Positions 13,091 through 24,746 of a DNA stretch of 64,000 nt are shown here, piece by piece (position 1 is the stretch's first letter; every line of letters begins with the position of its first letter). The translations under genes and the position numbers were made by a program. The notes beneath the pieces were generated by a model. It had not been told where the DNA came from and did no database searches. It saw only the letters and a list, made by a program, of their open reading frames with translations. This stretch comes from Ashinkailepas kermadecensis (taxonomy: Eukaryota > Arthropoda > Thecostraca > Neolepadidae). Location of the stretch: contig JAOTOM010004616.1 in NCBI GenBank assembly GCA_034440615.1, positions 1 to 64,000 of the forward strand, read 5' to 3'.

Positions 13091-14558
13091 ACCCCAAAGA
13101 CTGAATGTGGTTCTTGCAATGTAAATCAACTATGGCGATGACGCAACCCCAAATCCCCACTACACCCCATACCCCAACTTGGCACCGTCCGGACTGGCAA
13201 CTCTTCTCAACCACATCATCTTCGGATTCCGACCAGCTCTACTGTACTTCTGCTTAACTCAGCTCTACTCAGCCCATTCCAAGCTTCAAGACGCCTACAA
13301 ATCTACTCCGGCACCACTCAACAAATCAACCGCCTCTTCCACTCCTCGACTAATCCTCCTACCATACTCTTCACCCCTTTATACCTCCTAATGCTAACAC
13401 AACGACCTAACACACGGAAACAGCCGATATCACCACACGGTGGCAGGCTGGCAAAATTCAAACACACACACAAACACACACACACGTGAAGTAACCAAAA
13501 ATAAACAGTACATGATATAGTTTTACGTTAAAATGTCTTTCCTGAAGTGATATATCTTCTATTTATAGTGAACACGCTTCCTTCTTCGAATAATGATTAT
13601 CTGTCCCAACAACGGCACAGTTTCAGGCAATATCTGTCACCTACGCTGGTAGGCGAGTTGGCAGGTTTGTGCACCTCTGGGGAAGATACCATAACCCTGG
13701 CAAAAAGACACTCCTCACCCCAACCAACGCCACATCCATAATTCCCAAGAATACATCCACCAACATCCCCCACTCTCATCAATGTCTATCTGCATTACCT
13801 CTTCATCCCCATTCACTCGACCTCACATGGCTTTGGAAAGACCAGATATCCGACGAGATTGTGCAATATGTGCAAAGAGAGCGTGAAGACAACATGTGCA
13901 GAATCGGGGTGCTGGTCAGCACTTTACGAGTGTGTGCTTTCCTAAGCATGCCAGCCACAGTGAGTGGCTACAACACACTGTGTAGCTACCCATACATACC
14001 CGTGTTTCATTTCATTTCAAAGACTGCCATCACTTCAGCGAATCGTATGCCGTTACTCATGACTTTCCGTGAGTAAGCAGATTCGAGGCAAATCAATTTA
14101 CGTTTGACGCTTCATTATGCGTTTCCCAGAAAGGAATTACGGTGTTCTGTTCAGAATATATGTCTAACCTTGCCATGCCTTGAAACATAGGTATGCGGCA
14201 GCATGATCCCTGACGAACTTAGGGAATTGGACTGACAGCATACATATATGTACACTAGCCTGGTGCAAAAAAAGGAAAGTTGAAAAATTGTTCGCTCCAC
14301 GAGTAGTATTTTGTTACGCTGTTCATAAATCACTTTCAGACCAATTTTCAGGAAATTTCGTTTAATTTTAGGGGTCGCGCAAAAGGTGTCTTCTTTCCGA
14401 CAAAAAAGAAACTGAAGGGATGCTATTTTTTGTTCTTCTTTCGCATAGCATAGATCCTATTTTATATGAAAACAAAATAACCTTAATAAATAATAATGCT
14501 TCATGGTGCCAACTTGAATGACGAAATGAGGTGGGACTTTAACCTGTCCCTCTACAAT
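13091..14558. other. No gene recognised
   Basis: Short translations only. 13450-13490 has a CACACA-type simple repeat. No conserved protein signal, RNA gene or intact element was seen. Confidence 0.5.
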
Positions 14559-15221
14559 TCAGCAACCACCCTCTTTCATTAGTCCCCCCTTGGTCGGAGC
14601 AGGAAGGCGGCGACAGTGATTAGCCACGAGGCGGAGTAGGTATTGTTTCTGCTCTTCGTCCTTGGTCAGCGTTGTGTTGAAGGTGTGGATGAGAGAAACA
14701 GCTCGTTCTGCTGCATTGTTAACGACATTCAAAGAACCCGCAGACTTCTTCATCTCCAGGAACGTTGTGTTCTTCTCCCACTTTTCGGTGTCTTCCTTCA
14801 AGAAGGACGATTTTGCATTCTCCTTCCCCTGCTCAGCAATGACGTTAAACACCTTCAGCGTCCTCTTGGTCACGAACTCCTCCAGCCCAACTCCGATCTC
14901 TGGGACTCCTTGCAAGCGACGGGGGCACCCTGACTTCTTCTCCCGCTCAAGGTTGGTCACCATCTTGCGCTTCGTCACCACGTCCACCTCCTTGTCGAAG
15001 AACGCTAGTCCAACCAGGTGCTCTGCCAGATACCAGAGATGGCGTGCAAAGGCGGTGATGGCAGCATCTGCGACCTCTTTGTCTGGGTATGCTCGAAGGG
15101 TTTGGAGGAATTCCAAATCGTTGCTGGGAGCCTGTATGCCACACAGAGCCTCGTTCCAGAACCGGACATAGACCAAGGCGGCGAAATGTATTATGTTCCT
15201 GGATGTAGGAAACCATGTCAA
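14559..15221 (-). CDS. Uncharacterised protein, C-terminal part (arthropod-type family)
   Basis: A 220-residue ORF with normal-looking amino-acid composition and no low complexity, unlike almost everything around it. An N-terminal hydrophobic stretch (HFAALVYVRFWNEALCG) is followed by PSNDLEFLQTLRAYPDKEVA and HLWYLAEHLVGLAFFD. Near the C-terminus it has NVVNNAAERAVSLIHTFN and then TKDEEQKQYLL. From memory, this layout recurs in uncharacterised arthropod proteins several times longer, so this is probably the C-terminal end of such a gene or a retro-copy. The function is unknown. The upstream coding part was not found: the same strand above 15221 is non-coding. No host promoter is evident. Confidence 0.55.
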   Translation of the reverse strand: MTWFPTSRNIIHFAALVYVRFWNEALCGIQAPSNDLEFLQTLRAYPDKEVADAAITAFARHLWYLAEHLVGLAFFDKEVDVVTKRKMVTNLEREKKSGCPRRLQGVPEIGVGLEEFVTKRTLKVFNVIAEQGKENAKSSFLKEDTEKWEKNTTFLEMKKSAGSLNVVNNAAERAVSLIHTFNTTLTKDEEQKQYLLRLVANHCRRLPAPTKGGLMKEGGC

Positions 15222-16046
15222 TGCGCTGCCCTTCCAATCTGTGGTCGTGGATGTAGTTTTATTTCGGTGCAGATATTGTAAGGTGAATGGTTTGAGTTGT
15301 TTGTATATATCCTATAATGCTGCTGCAGTGTTCCTCATGCATGTTTTGATATCCTAAGGTGAATTATTTGAGTTGTTTGTGTATATCGTATAATGCTGCT
15401 GCTGTGTTCCTCATGCATGATTTGCTACAGGTTCCGATGTCCACAATGCGATGACGTCTGCGTATATTGCTGTTTTAACCGTGGGATGGTGTGTGCAGGT
15501 TGCTCTATTTTAACAGCGAGGTAGTGTGTGAAGAGTACGCTATTGTCACCGAAGGGTTGTGTGTGGAGGGCCCTGAGCTAAGTTCTAGAATAAAGAGGAG
15601 GCGGTGAGGAGCCGAAGCGTGCATTAGTCCGGTCGATGGGTATTTAAAACTGGCACGTCCGGCGGTCCGCGCCAACTTCGCATGTCCGGGGGGGGGGGGC
15701 AGATGTCTGCCCCCCCCCCCTAAGATCTCGAGAACTATGCTAGGTAGCGACAAACGGAAAACGGCTTTGGATAGCTGGTGACAAGCTCTATCGGAAGTAT
15801 TTTTGTCATTTTCTCGCTCAGGTCAGTATTTAGGTCACTGGATCATCATATGTCAAATTCGACCATATCGGGTGGGACCCTCAGATATTGGCACATATCT
15901 CAGGACCTGTAACAGATAGAAACAAACTGCAAATGCTATTCGACAGCCCTTGAAATGTGCTATGGACATACGCTGTGTAATTTAAGGTCAGGTCAACAGA
16001 TGGGTCACCGAAACAATGACCTCAGGTCAAGGTCATGGGGTAGAGT
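15222..16046. other. No gene; diverged dispersed-repeat fragment with G/C runs
   Basis: 15300-15420 contains a ~70-bp imperfect tandem duplication (gaatggtttgagttgtttgt and gaattatttgagttgtttgt). 15686-15740 has a G-run, a short spacer, a C-run and then ctaagatctcg. The same arrangement begins the repeats at 47610 and 59215, so a piece of that TTAA-type family probably lies here. No coding region is recognised. Confidence 0.4.
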
Positions 16047-17940
16047 AGGGAGTGTCCGCTCTGTGTCTGTTGAAGAGTGTTCTATGTCAGTATGTTCCTC
16101 TGTGTCTGTGTCTTGGTCTGTGTATGTGCGGGTTGTGTTTGTTGGTGATTCGTCTGTTGAGGGAGATGTCTGTGGATATGGTGAGGCTGTTGGCCGTTGG
16201 TGGTGGCGGTGGACGTTGAGAGGGTAGGGGTGTCGGTGTCGGTTGGCGGTTTGGTGGTGGTGGTGGTTGGTGTGCCGGGCGCTGTACTGAGGTGTATGCT
16301 AGTGTTGGTGCTCTCGTTTTGCGTGTGTTGTTGGTGGGTGCTGGTGTGAGTTGTGGTCGTGTTTGATTTGTTTGTGGGTAGGTGTTTGTGTTGTGCTTGT
16401 GTCGCGTGGTGGTGGGTGTGGGCAGAGCCGGGTACTCTGTGCGGCTTAGTTGTGGTGGTGGAGGTCTGTAGCCCGGCTCTGTGCGTCGGGTCGGCCACGC
16501 CGTTGGCGGGTCGGCCAACGCCCTCGTGGCCAGGGACAGCTCCATGCCCTCTAGGTGGACCAGGCGGAGAATTTCCTTCTCCGCCATCCACCGAGGGCAA
16601 GAGCTGTACCCGGCCTCGTGCTTCCCCCCCTCCCCTCCCGCAGGCGGCGCAGCAGGCCTCGCCGCCTGGGCATGTTGTGGTGTTGTGTGGTCCGGCGCAT
16701 TTCCGGCACGTGTAAGTGTTGGAGTGGCACCCCTCCTCGTGGTGGCCGTCACGCTGCCATTTTTGTGCAGCGCCGAGGGAGGGGTGCACGAGGAGTGACT
16801 GTGTATCTGGGATATCCGGCTTTGAGGTATTTGGGTGGGGTCCGGGTGCGAAGTGTCATGATGATAATGTGGGTGTGTGGAAGTTCGGGTGTTTGAGGAG
16901 GCCGGTATGCGGCGGAGACACCCTGGTTCCTAAGTCTGGAGACCAGGGTCTCCTCCGCGATACCGGCCAGCTCTCGTGCGTGTATTGTGCTCTGTGAAGT
17001 GTTCAGTTTGGTGGCTGGAGTGATGGTGATGATGGGTCTCTGGTGGATCATGCCTATGGTGGGGATAATTTTGCTGTCGATGTCGGTGTTCGCTTGTATC
17101 AGGAGTGCCCCTGATCTCATTTGTTTGGCGCGCAGGGGCACCACTGTACATTTTGCGATTTCCTCCTCCACCAACCAGGGGTCGAGGGAGCCCATGGGCT
17201 CCCCGTCCCCCCGGCGGCAAAGGAAGAAATCGCCGTCTGGGTGCGCTGTGGAGTGCATGTTTTTGTGGTGATGTAGTTGGCGGTGATGTATGCGTTTGGT
17301 TTGTATGTGGTGTTGAACAAAGGGTGATAAGTGGCGTGGCAGGTGTGTGGCGCAGTATATAGTTACAGTACAGTTTTGGCGGAGGGTTCGGAGGGGCGTG
17401 AAGAGAGCCCGACAGGTGTAACAGTAGGGGGCAGATAGGAAGACAACACAAATAAATCAGAAACTGTGCTTGATAGAAGAGAAAAGTTCGTGCAAAAGTC
17501 ACTACAGGGAAACGGGGGTGGGGGTGTTGGAGAGAGCCCGGGGGAGGGTGGCTGCACCGCCGGACTGACCGTTGAAAGTAGACGTAGTCGTAGAAGCGGA
17601 GAACTGAACACTGGTCTGAAGATGAAGCACTGCCACTGGAGTTGGTAGATGAGTAAAGCGCGAATAGTAAATCTGTCTTGAAGATGTTGCAGAAGTCGGT
17701 CTTGAAGTTGTTGGAGGTTGAGCTTAGGTCTGAGAGTTGGAAAGGTAGTGGTGGTGTGTGAGAGGCGGGAGGGGGCTGAGGTGCGAGGTGTATGGGCCAT
17801 GTGTAAGTATGTGTATGGTGGTGTGGAAGGTGGCAGGTGGCAGTTGACGTCTTCGTCGGCTCCGACGGCTCCAGGTCCGCTTGCCGCGGCTTCCGGTGTT
17901 CTTCTGAGCAGCACAGTCGATCAGTCGCCTTGTGATCGTT
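16047..17940 (-). mobile_element. I-like LINE, copy B (5' leader and ORF1 only)
   Basis: This is the minus-strand relative of copy A. Its leader carries the same ctgccacctgccacc region, followed by ORF1. The match to copy C breaks near 16046, just after the cacagagcggacactcc segment at the end of ORF1, so ORF2 is absent. The 5' limit near 17940 is approximate. Sequence divergence from A is clear but the protein blocks align end to end. Confidence 0.7.
16087..17258 (-). pseudogene. ORF1 Gag-like protein of LINE copy B (frameshifted)
   Basis: It starts at the ATG at 17258 and reads into GDFFLCRRGDGEPMGSLDPW. Equivalent blocks to copy A follow: MRSGALLIQANTD, RELAGIAEETLVSRLRNQGV and RAPLPRRCTK. 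The frame breaks at the first knuckle near 16750. The knuckles continue in another frame as CRKCAGPHNTTTCPGGEACCAACG, then a third frame gives CPRWMAEKEILRLVHLEGM and WPTRRTEPGYRPPPP, ending near 16087 in a Pro/Thr-rich tail. In both copies the break falls in or just after the first zinc knuckle, so this is a mutation-prone site. Confidence 0.7.
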
Positions 17941-19649
17941 CTGTACTCTGACCGTGGCGTGTGTTTCCCTTCAATCCGATTGAAGACGTAGACGTGCTAG
18001 CGAAGATCGAGGAGGGAAGGAGGGCATCTCACGGCACATGATTGGTAAAATATATGGCCACATACATTGAGATGCAGATGAAATGCACATGCGTATTGTG
18101 ACAGTTCGGCAGATGCCACGGCATATCTTCAAGCAGTATTGTGATGGAGCAGAGTGGGTAGTTCCTGTTCCAATTACTGCAATATATTGATGGTGTCCAT
18201 GGAGATGCTGCAAACAGGGACTGCTATCAAATAACAAATTACAGGGATGACTTTGCTATATGCTATGGATTTTAGACAAGGTATACATATTTTCAGGTTG
18301 ATCGTTACATGGAATGCCAGGTATGTTGCGGAATTTTAGTTAACTTACTTGCAGGGATATGTGCATTGTGCATGTGTAGCAGTTCATGCAATCAATTATC
18401 AGTCAGTGTAGGCGGACATGATCAGCTACCTGCAGGTGTAGGTATTCACAATACAAATTTTGCATACATTTTACCTACATGAAGCAAAGTGGTTAGTTTT
18501 GGCTAGGTCAGGTTTGATTAGGTTTTATCTTGAATTTTAGAGAAAAAAAAATCCTAAAGAATGTTTACGCCATATTACTTTAGGTTTGGTTATTCAAGTA
18601 ATTTTTTAAAGAGCATCAATTGCTTGAATTTGGTGCATTTTCGTAGATTTTTTATATTGAAGGTGAGGTTATGTTTGGCTAGGCTAGGCTACACTTTTTC
18701 TTGTTTTCCATTCTTTTTTTTGTGCTATATTACCCATTTCCAGGCCCACTTTTGGTGTTATTTTGTCTACCAACTGAAAAGTATGCATTTGCAGAGAAAA
18801 CGGGTAGCCACATCATGTTGACCACATTCATGAGCATTACGGTGGAAAAATTTCCAAGCATAAAAAAGTACATAGCACAAAATTGCCAAATGTCTTAAAA
18901 TCTTCAGCAATCAGTCAGCTAGAAAATATAAATTCTCTTAACTTAATGATAATATGAAATGGCTGTGAATATCCATGTTTTCGACAAGATGGATGACAAC
19001 AAGTCACAGTTCCCATCTTTTCAAAAAGTATTTCGTGGGAGTTCTTACAAAAACCAGAAGAAAAAATCACCGTTTCAAAGCTAAACCTTGATGTGAAAAA
19101 CGTCAATGTTCACACTTCTCAGGAAAGTATTCTGGTTCCAACCCCCCCCCCATCCTTATGCATGCCCACGCCTATCAAAATACTCGCACCTCTATCTACC
19201 AGTGGTACATGCACATAGAAATGTTCGTCGCAGCAGACGAAGGGGCCACAAGCAGAAATCAGCGGACAGTCCCGGTGTGCAAAATCGCTCGACAACGTCC
19301 TCATCCTGTCGGCTGTCGGGAGGCCGGTAAACATTGCCTCTGGCTTACTTACAGTTGCAGTTGTATACATCGTCACAAGCAAGCATAATAGCGTCGTTTT
19401 CTACGATCAATTTGTCCCTGACGATCGGATGTGATGCAAGCTAAAACTGTCGCGACTATTTCGAACTGGCAGCTTCCCGAATGGAAGATTTAGGCGGCAG
19501 TCAAGCATCGCTGAGTTCTACAGATGTGATGTCACAAATATTTTGATCAATCACGGGGCGTGGCATTCTGGGGTGCTTCTTTGAATTATTGAAGTTATTT
19601 ATTTATTTTAAGAACTAAATGAACGCCACTATCGTCTTTATACTTAAAA
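17941..19649. other. No gene recognised
   Basis: AT-rich intergenic DNA with short translations only. The tract 18480-18720 has repeated ttggctagg-type words (ggttaggtttggctaggctaggct), with no family assignment. Confidence 0.5.
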
Positions 19650-21052
19650 ATGACGTTGGCCGACAAATGGTGACTAGTTGACTTCTATGAACCTTGGCTG
19701 CCGGTAGTTATGTTTCATTCCACACCCACCTGTTTTGTGTGCATTGTTCTAATATTGTTGGCGTGCTTACAAATCTGCAGGGCAGTTGATGTTTCCTTTG
19801 ACAAAGGCATTCACCGCTCCATTGAATAGGTACAACGTGTTCCAAGCAGTACTGATAGTAAGGATGGACATGGGTAGGCTGGCCGAATATGTAAATCTTC
19901 CACTGCCATCATAGCTGGCCTCGCCATTATGGACAGTGTTCCTCGCCTGGATGAAGGCTTAATGCTACGAGGGGGCTCGTCGTACTGGCTCCGAGGGCTT
20001 ATACAAGTGCTCCGGTATCTTTGACTGGCATACCTAGCCTTAAAAATCAGTCGATGCCGCATCGGGCCTTATTCGCTGTACAAGTGCGACCAAGTGAACG
20101 TGCTCACGGGCGGGCACGGATCCCTACCACGTTGGGCACGTCCCCTGGCCGTCTTTATAACCTAGCCTATATACATATATGATCTGCGTTTGGATGATGT
20201 CCAATTGCGAGAAGGGGTGCGATGACTGTATACTTTGCGGGCATTAAGCACATGCTCTGGTTCTTTGACTGCAAAAGCCCGCTGGCCTCTGTGACCCAGG
20301 GGTACAGCTGGGGGCGGGCACAGTATGCAAGGTCGGATGGGCTGGCGAGCCCCACCTTGCGTCCGTCGAGTTTGGCGCCAAACACTAGGTTAAGGCAAAA
20401 CATTGTAAGGTCCATGAGTCCGCCCCTTCCGTTCGCTATACGTTTCGGCACGGGACCGTGTAGCCTTTCGTCACGGGGGGAAAGTTCGGACGGGTTTGGC
20501 GTGCCATAAGCCCCGAGGCTGAAGGGGTAGGGCAGGCTAGGTTATAAAGACGGCCAGGGGACGTGCCCAACGTGGTAGGGATCCGTGCCCGCCCGTGAGC
20601 ACGTTCACTTGGTCGCACTTGTACAGCGAATAAGGCCCGATGCGGCATCGACTGATTGTTAAGGCTAGGTATGCCAGTCAAAGATACCAGAGCACTTGTA
20701 TAAGCCCTCGGAGCCAGTACGACGAGCCCCCTCGTAGCATTAAGCCTTCATCCAGGCGAGGAACACTGTCCATAATGGCGAGGCCAGCTATGATGGCAGT
20801 GGAAGATTTACATATTCGGCCAGCCTACCCATGTCCATCCTTACTATCAGTACTGCTTGGAACACGTTGTACCTATTCAATGGAGCGGTGAATGCCTTTG
20901 TCAAAGGAAACATCAACTGCCCTGCAGATTTGTAAGCACGCCAACAATATTAGAACAATGCACACAAAACAGGTGGGTGTGGAATGAAACATAACTACCG
21001 GCAGCCAAGGTTCATAGAAGTCAACTAGTCACCATTTGTCGGCCAACGTCAT
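19650..21052. repeat. Long inverted repeat 1: 519-bp arms, 365-bp loop
   Basis: The left arm (19650-20168) and right arm (20534-21052) are near-identical reverse complements of equal length. The outer ends read atgacgttggccgac and gtcggccaacgtcat. Both arms encode, in opposite directions, the same 83-residue translation (MRHRLI...YSMER), which is a consequence of the inversion. A ttataaag TATA-like word sits at the inner end of each arm. No target-site duplication could be seen. The structure may be a foldback-type element, two opposed LTRs, or an assembly palindrome. The loop holds no recognised gene. Confidence 0.85.
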
Positions 21053-21910
21053 ACACCTTTGTAACCCTAGGTCATATCGCTATGCGTTCCTGGTGTTTTA
21101 GTATGAAAGCGAAAAGAAGCACGCCGAAATTGAAGCAAGCCATATAAAGCTATTTCACATTTTAGATCAGGCCGCACTATATCAATGGGTTCACTGCATA
21201 ATGTGACCTACACTCTCGTAAGATATTGGGAATATTGCGGCAAGGAGTGTTAAAGACTTCACCAAACGCTAGAAGCTATCTTCTTGTTCCGTCAAACGGG
21301 CTAAATTTTCACCACGTCAGACCATCTCGGTCACTGACCTAAAATGCACTGTGTCACGATCTCATGATTTCAACATTAATGTGGGAAAAGATACCGACTT
21401 CAAATTAAGTTCCAACACTGATATCACATACTTAAAAAATGTATTCGGCTGCGCTTGGTCACCTAATCCTTGACCTCGAATGACCTTAGAAGCAACCCAC
21501 ACAGGAATGTGGGTAAACTGAACAAAATAGTGTTCAAATATTCCCAGAGAACCAAACAATCTCAATGCTCCAATTAGGGGGCTTTAGGGCGCATCGACTA
21601 CATCGGCCATGTAGCAAATGAATGCTCCAATACCCCGACAAAATTTCAGATTTCCTGCGACGAATACACGCTTCGGCTGCGACCTGACCTGATGCCGACC
21701 CCAGCTTTCATGGACCTATGTAACACACCTCTATATATGCTTTGCACTCCTGTTTGCACTTCAAATTGCTGGACTTTCAGTTTTAAACGGAAACTACAAG
21801 CCGACATATCTACTTCGTCGCCTCCATGTGCATTCCATCAATGTGTTACCCTCTGGGTTCGGCGACCTGTGCCAGTTCTCGGGCTTCGCGGTGACCCAAA
21901 ATTTTGAAAA
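21053..21910. other. No gene recognised; may hold leader of an LTR element on the minus strand
   Basis: The part next to 21911 lies downstream, on the minus strand, of a primer binding site, so it would be the untranslated leader of an LTR retrotransposon. No Gag or Pol motif is visible in any frame, so the internal part is truncated or replaced. Confidence 0.4.
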
Positions 21911-21929
21911 CTCCCACGCTTGGGCGCCA
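21911..21929 (-). other. Primer binding site, tRNA-Lys type
   Basis: The minus strand reads TGGCGCCCAAGCGTGGGAG, separated by one base from the end of the LTR at 21931. The start TGGCGCCCAA with the following GTGGG is the pattern known for primer sites complementary to the 3' end of lysine tRNA (TGGCGCCCAACGTGGGGC). It supports reading the adjacent arm as an LTR. Confidence 0.6.
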
Positions 21930-21930
21930 G

Positions 21931-22378
21931 TGTAGGGGTGGCGGCTCTGCCGTCGGTGGGGTGTGGGGGTGGTGGCTTCGGTGGCTTGGCGGGTGTGGGG
22001 TGTTTGGTGTGTAGCTGTGCTGGGGTGTGTGACTGGGGAGGCTGCGTGACAATTTGGGCTTTATCTTTACTGAGAACACTTTAGCAAGGCTGAGCATGAG
22101 CTGACTCTTGACTTATACAGGGCTAATTAAAACTGAGCTAACTGACTCATTTGCTGATTATACATGTGTCAGGAGTGTGTTGTGCTGTGTTTCCCCGCCA
22201 CCTTCACCACACATTCCCCAAACCCCAGCCGGCTTGATGTTGTTTGAGCTACCGTCCCTAACACGAATTTATATGTGTGCGAGGTCAAAGTTTTGGGAAC
22301 ACCATATAGGTAAATGAGTGCGTCTAGCCAAATTAGAAAGATTACGTTGTATTTAGAAAAGTAATGATAAGGCAATTT
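21931..22378 (-). repeat. Retrotransposon LTR, minus orientation (left arm of inverted repeat 2)
   Basis: 448 bp, near-identical to the reverse complement of 22747-23194. On the minus strand it ends CCACCCCTACA directly before the primer binding site. It lacks the first ~13 bases (TGTAACC...) that the opposed copy has, so it is clipped at its 5' end. The TATA-like and polyadenylation-like words of the other copy have counterparts here. Confidence 0.65.
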
Positions 22379-22733
22379 AGCTCAGGCAGCGTGGAGACGA
22401 CCGAAGAGGCCAGCCGAGCAACTAACATGTGAGTGCCATCGGCCAGCCTACCATCAAAAATAGAGCAATGATCCGTCGATATATGTGTTTGTGTACCGCT
22501 GAGAGGGGGGGGGGGAGCAAAATTTGGGGACCAAGTATTTCGTTAATTAATAAGGATAGAATAAATGGGACGAGCGAATGTGAAGTGAATGAGGAGAATG
22601 AATGTGTTTTAGGTAGCTTTAAGGACCAGCGGAAGCCACTTGGGGCTCAATCACAGGCACCTATTTCGAGTGGAACATTGCACAAAATTATACTACTGTT
22701 AGCATCCAAAAGTCCCATCTCGGAACATTTCAG
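22379..22733. other. Spacer between the opposed LTRs
   Basis: About 355 bp with a G-run near 22505 and no recognised gene. It separates the two opposed LTR copies and is close in length to the loop of inverted repeat 1. Confidence 0.5.
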
Positions 22734-23194
22734 TGTAACCAAGGGCAAATTGCCTTATCATTACTTTTCTAAATACAACGTAATCTTTCTAATTTGGCTA
22801 GACGCACTCATTTACCTATATGGTGTTCCTAAAACTTTGACCTCGCACGCATATAAATTCGTGTTAGTGACGGTAGCTCAAACAACATCAAGCCGGCTGG
22901 GGTTTGGGCAATGTGTGGTGGAGGTGGCGGGGAAACACAGCACAACACACTCCTGACACATGTATAATCAGCAAAGGAGTGAGTTAGCTCAGTTTTAATT
23001 AGCCCTGTATAAGTCAAGAGTCAGCTCATGCTCAGCCTTGCTGAAGTGTTCTCAGTAAAGATAAAGCCCAAATTGTCACGCAGCCTCCCCAGTCACACAC
23101 CCCAGCACAGCTACACACCAAACACCCCACACCCGCCAAGCCACCGAAGCCACCACCCCTACACCCCACCGACGGCAGAGCCGCCACCCCTACA
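22734..23194 (+). repeat. Retrotransposon LTR, plus orientation
   Basis: 461 bp beginning TGTAACC and ending CCCTACA, so it has the TG...CA termini of an LTR with TGTA/TACA as inverted ends. A TATAAAT box is at 22852 and AGTAAAGATAAAG at 23054 could serve as the polyadenylation signal, the usual U3-R-U5 order. No primer site or internal region follows at 23195, so it behaves like a solo LTR. It lies 117 bp upstream of, and in the same direction as, the predicted start of the tyrosine recombinase gene. Confidence 0.6.
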
Positions 23195-23311
23195 TTAATC
23201 AGTGGTCGTTTGCATACCATGTGAGACGAATGTTTCGCATCGTGTTCAAAGGCGTTTGCAATGCTCTATAATTGAAGTATATTAATGGTATTGCTATTTT
23301 ATATCGGTAGC

Positions 23312-24698
23312 ATGTCTTCATCGGAGGAGGAGCGGCCAGGAGAGCCAAGTGTCCCCGAGAGACCTCCGAGAGGCTTCGTGCAGGCGGGAACATCTGGTCT
23401 CTCGCTGCACCATCGCGTGGGCAGTGGCCAGCTGCGATCGCTCCGCAGCGGGGAGGAGAGCAGCGACGGGGCCAGCGGTGACGACCAGCTGCCGGCACCG
23501 ACACCCAGGGTTGATGCTAAGCAAAAACGGCGGCAGCGGCGGCAGGCTTCGGCGCTGAGGGCCGCCAAAAGGCGAATCTCAGCAGCCAACGCAGCTGCTG
23601 CAACGGCCGAGTTTGGCTGTGCTGTCCCCCTGGGTGTGGGTGTCGGCGGCCGGGGCGTTGCTCCTGGTGCTCTCCCGCAGGCATTGGCTGGTGCGCGGCG
23701 GGAGAACCGAGAGCAGCCGCCGCCGTCGCCGCCGCTGCTGCCGCCAGCGTTGCCGCCTCCACCGCCGCTGAAGCAGCCGCCCTCGCCTCCTCAGCAGCCA
23801 CTGCAGCCACCGCCCTTTCCTCCGCTGCAGCCTCTACAGCCGCCCCCCTCGCCTCCGCTGCAGCCTCTGCAGCCACCGCCCTCGCCTCCGCAGCACCCTC
23901 TGCAGCCGCCGCCGCCCACGCCTCCGCAGCAGCCACCGCCCTCGCCTCCGCAGCAGCCTCCGCAGCAGCCTCCGCAGCAGCCTCCGCAGTTGCCGCCGCC
24001 GCCAGTTTACCAGGCAGACTGGAGACGACTGGTGCGGCATGAGCGGCGGCGACAGGGTCGTTACGTCCGGCGGCAGCAGCAGGAGGTGGAAGCGATGCTG
24101 TTGCAACAAGAGCGCGAAGAGCACAACGAAGAGCGGCTGCAGATGGCGCACCAGCTGAAGCAGGAGCGCGACAAGTTGCAGAAGGAGCGCGACAAGTGGC
24201 AGCAGGAGCGGGACAAATTGCAGCAGGAGCGCGAAAAGTGGCAGCAGGAGCGCGAAAAGTGGCGGCAGGATCGCCAAAAGTGGCAGCAGGAGCTTCAACG
24301 GACGGTGAATCTGCTGCAGCAAGAGCGCGAGGAGCGGCAGCAGGAGCGGCAGCAGGAGCGGCAGCGGTGGCAGCAGGAGCGGCAGCGGGACCGGCAGCGG
24401 AAGCGGCAGCAGTGGCAGCAGGAGAGACGGCAGGAGCAACAGCGGCGGCTACGCGAGCATTGTCTGCGGCTGGACGTGCAGCGACAGCGGCAGAGGGTTA
24501 GCATGCAACGACATCACCTGCTGGTGAGGTGGCGCGCAATGAAGTTGCTGCAGCAGCAGCACTTGCGGCCATCTCGCCAGGAGCCATCGCAGCATCTAAC
24601 CTTGCCGCTGTCGTCTCTCCAGCCGCAGCCGCAGTCGCCGCTCCAGCCCCCACCGCCTCGCACCATACACCTCGCACCTCAGCCCCCACCGCCTCCGC

Positions 24699-24746
<48 letters not shown>

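Noticed and set aside
12794..13129. Phe-rich minus-strand ORF
   Set aside because: Complement of the A-rich tail of LINE A.
16353..16896. Plus-strand Cys/Trp-rich ORFs
   Set aside because: Antisense to ORF1 of LINE B.
20167..20451. 94-residue ORF in the loop of inverted repeat 1
   Set aside because: No recognisable motif and no supporting context. It may be real but cannot be supported.
23517..24439. Ala-rich and Leu-rich minus-strand ORFs
   Set aside because: Also shadows of the Pro/Gln-rich repeats in exon 1.
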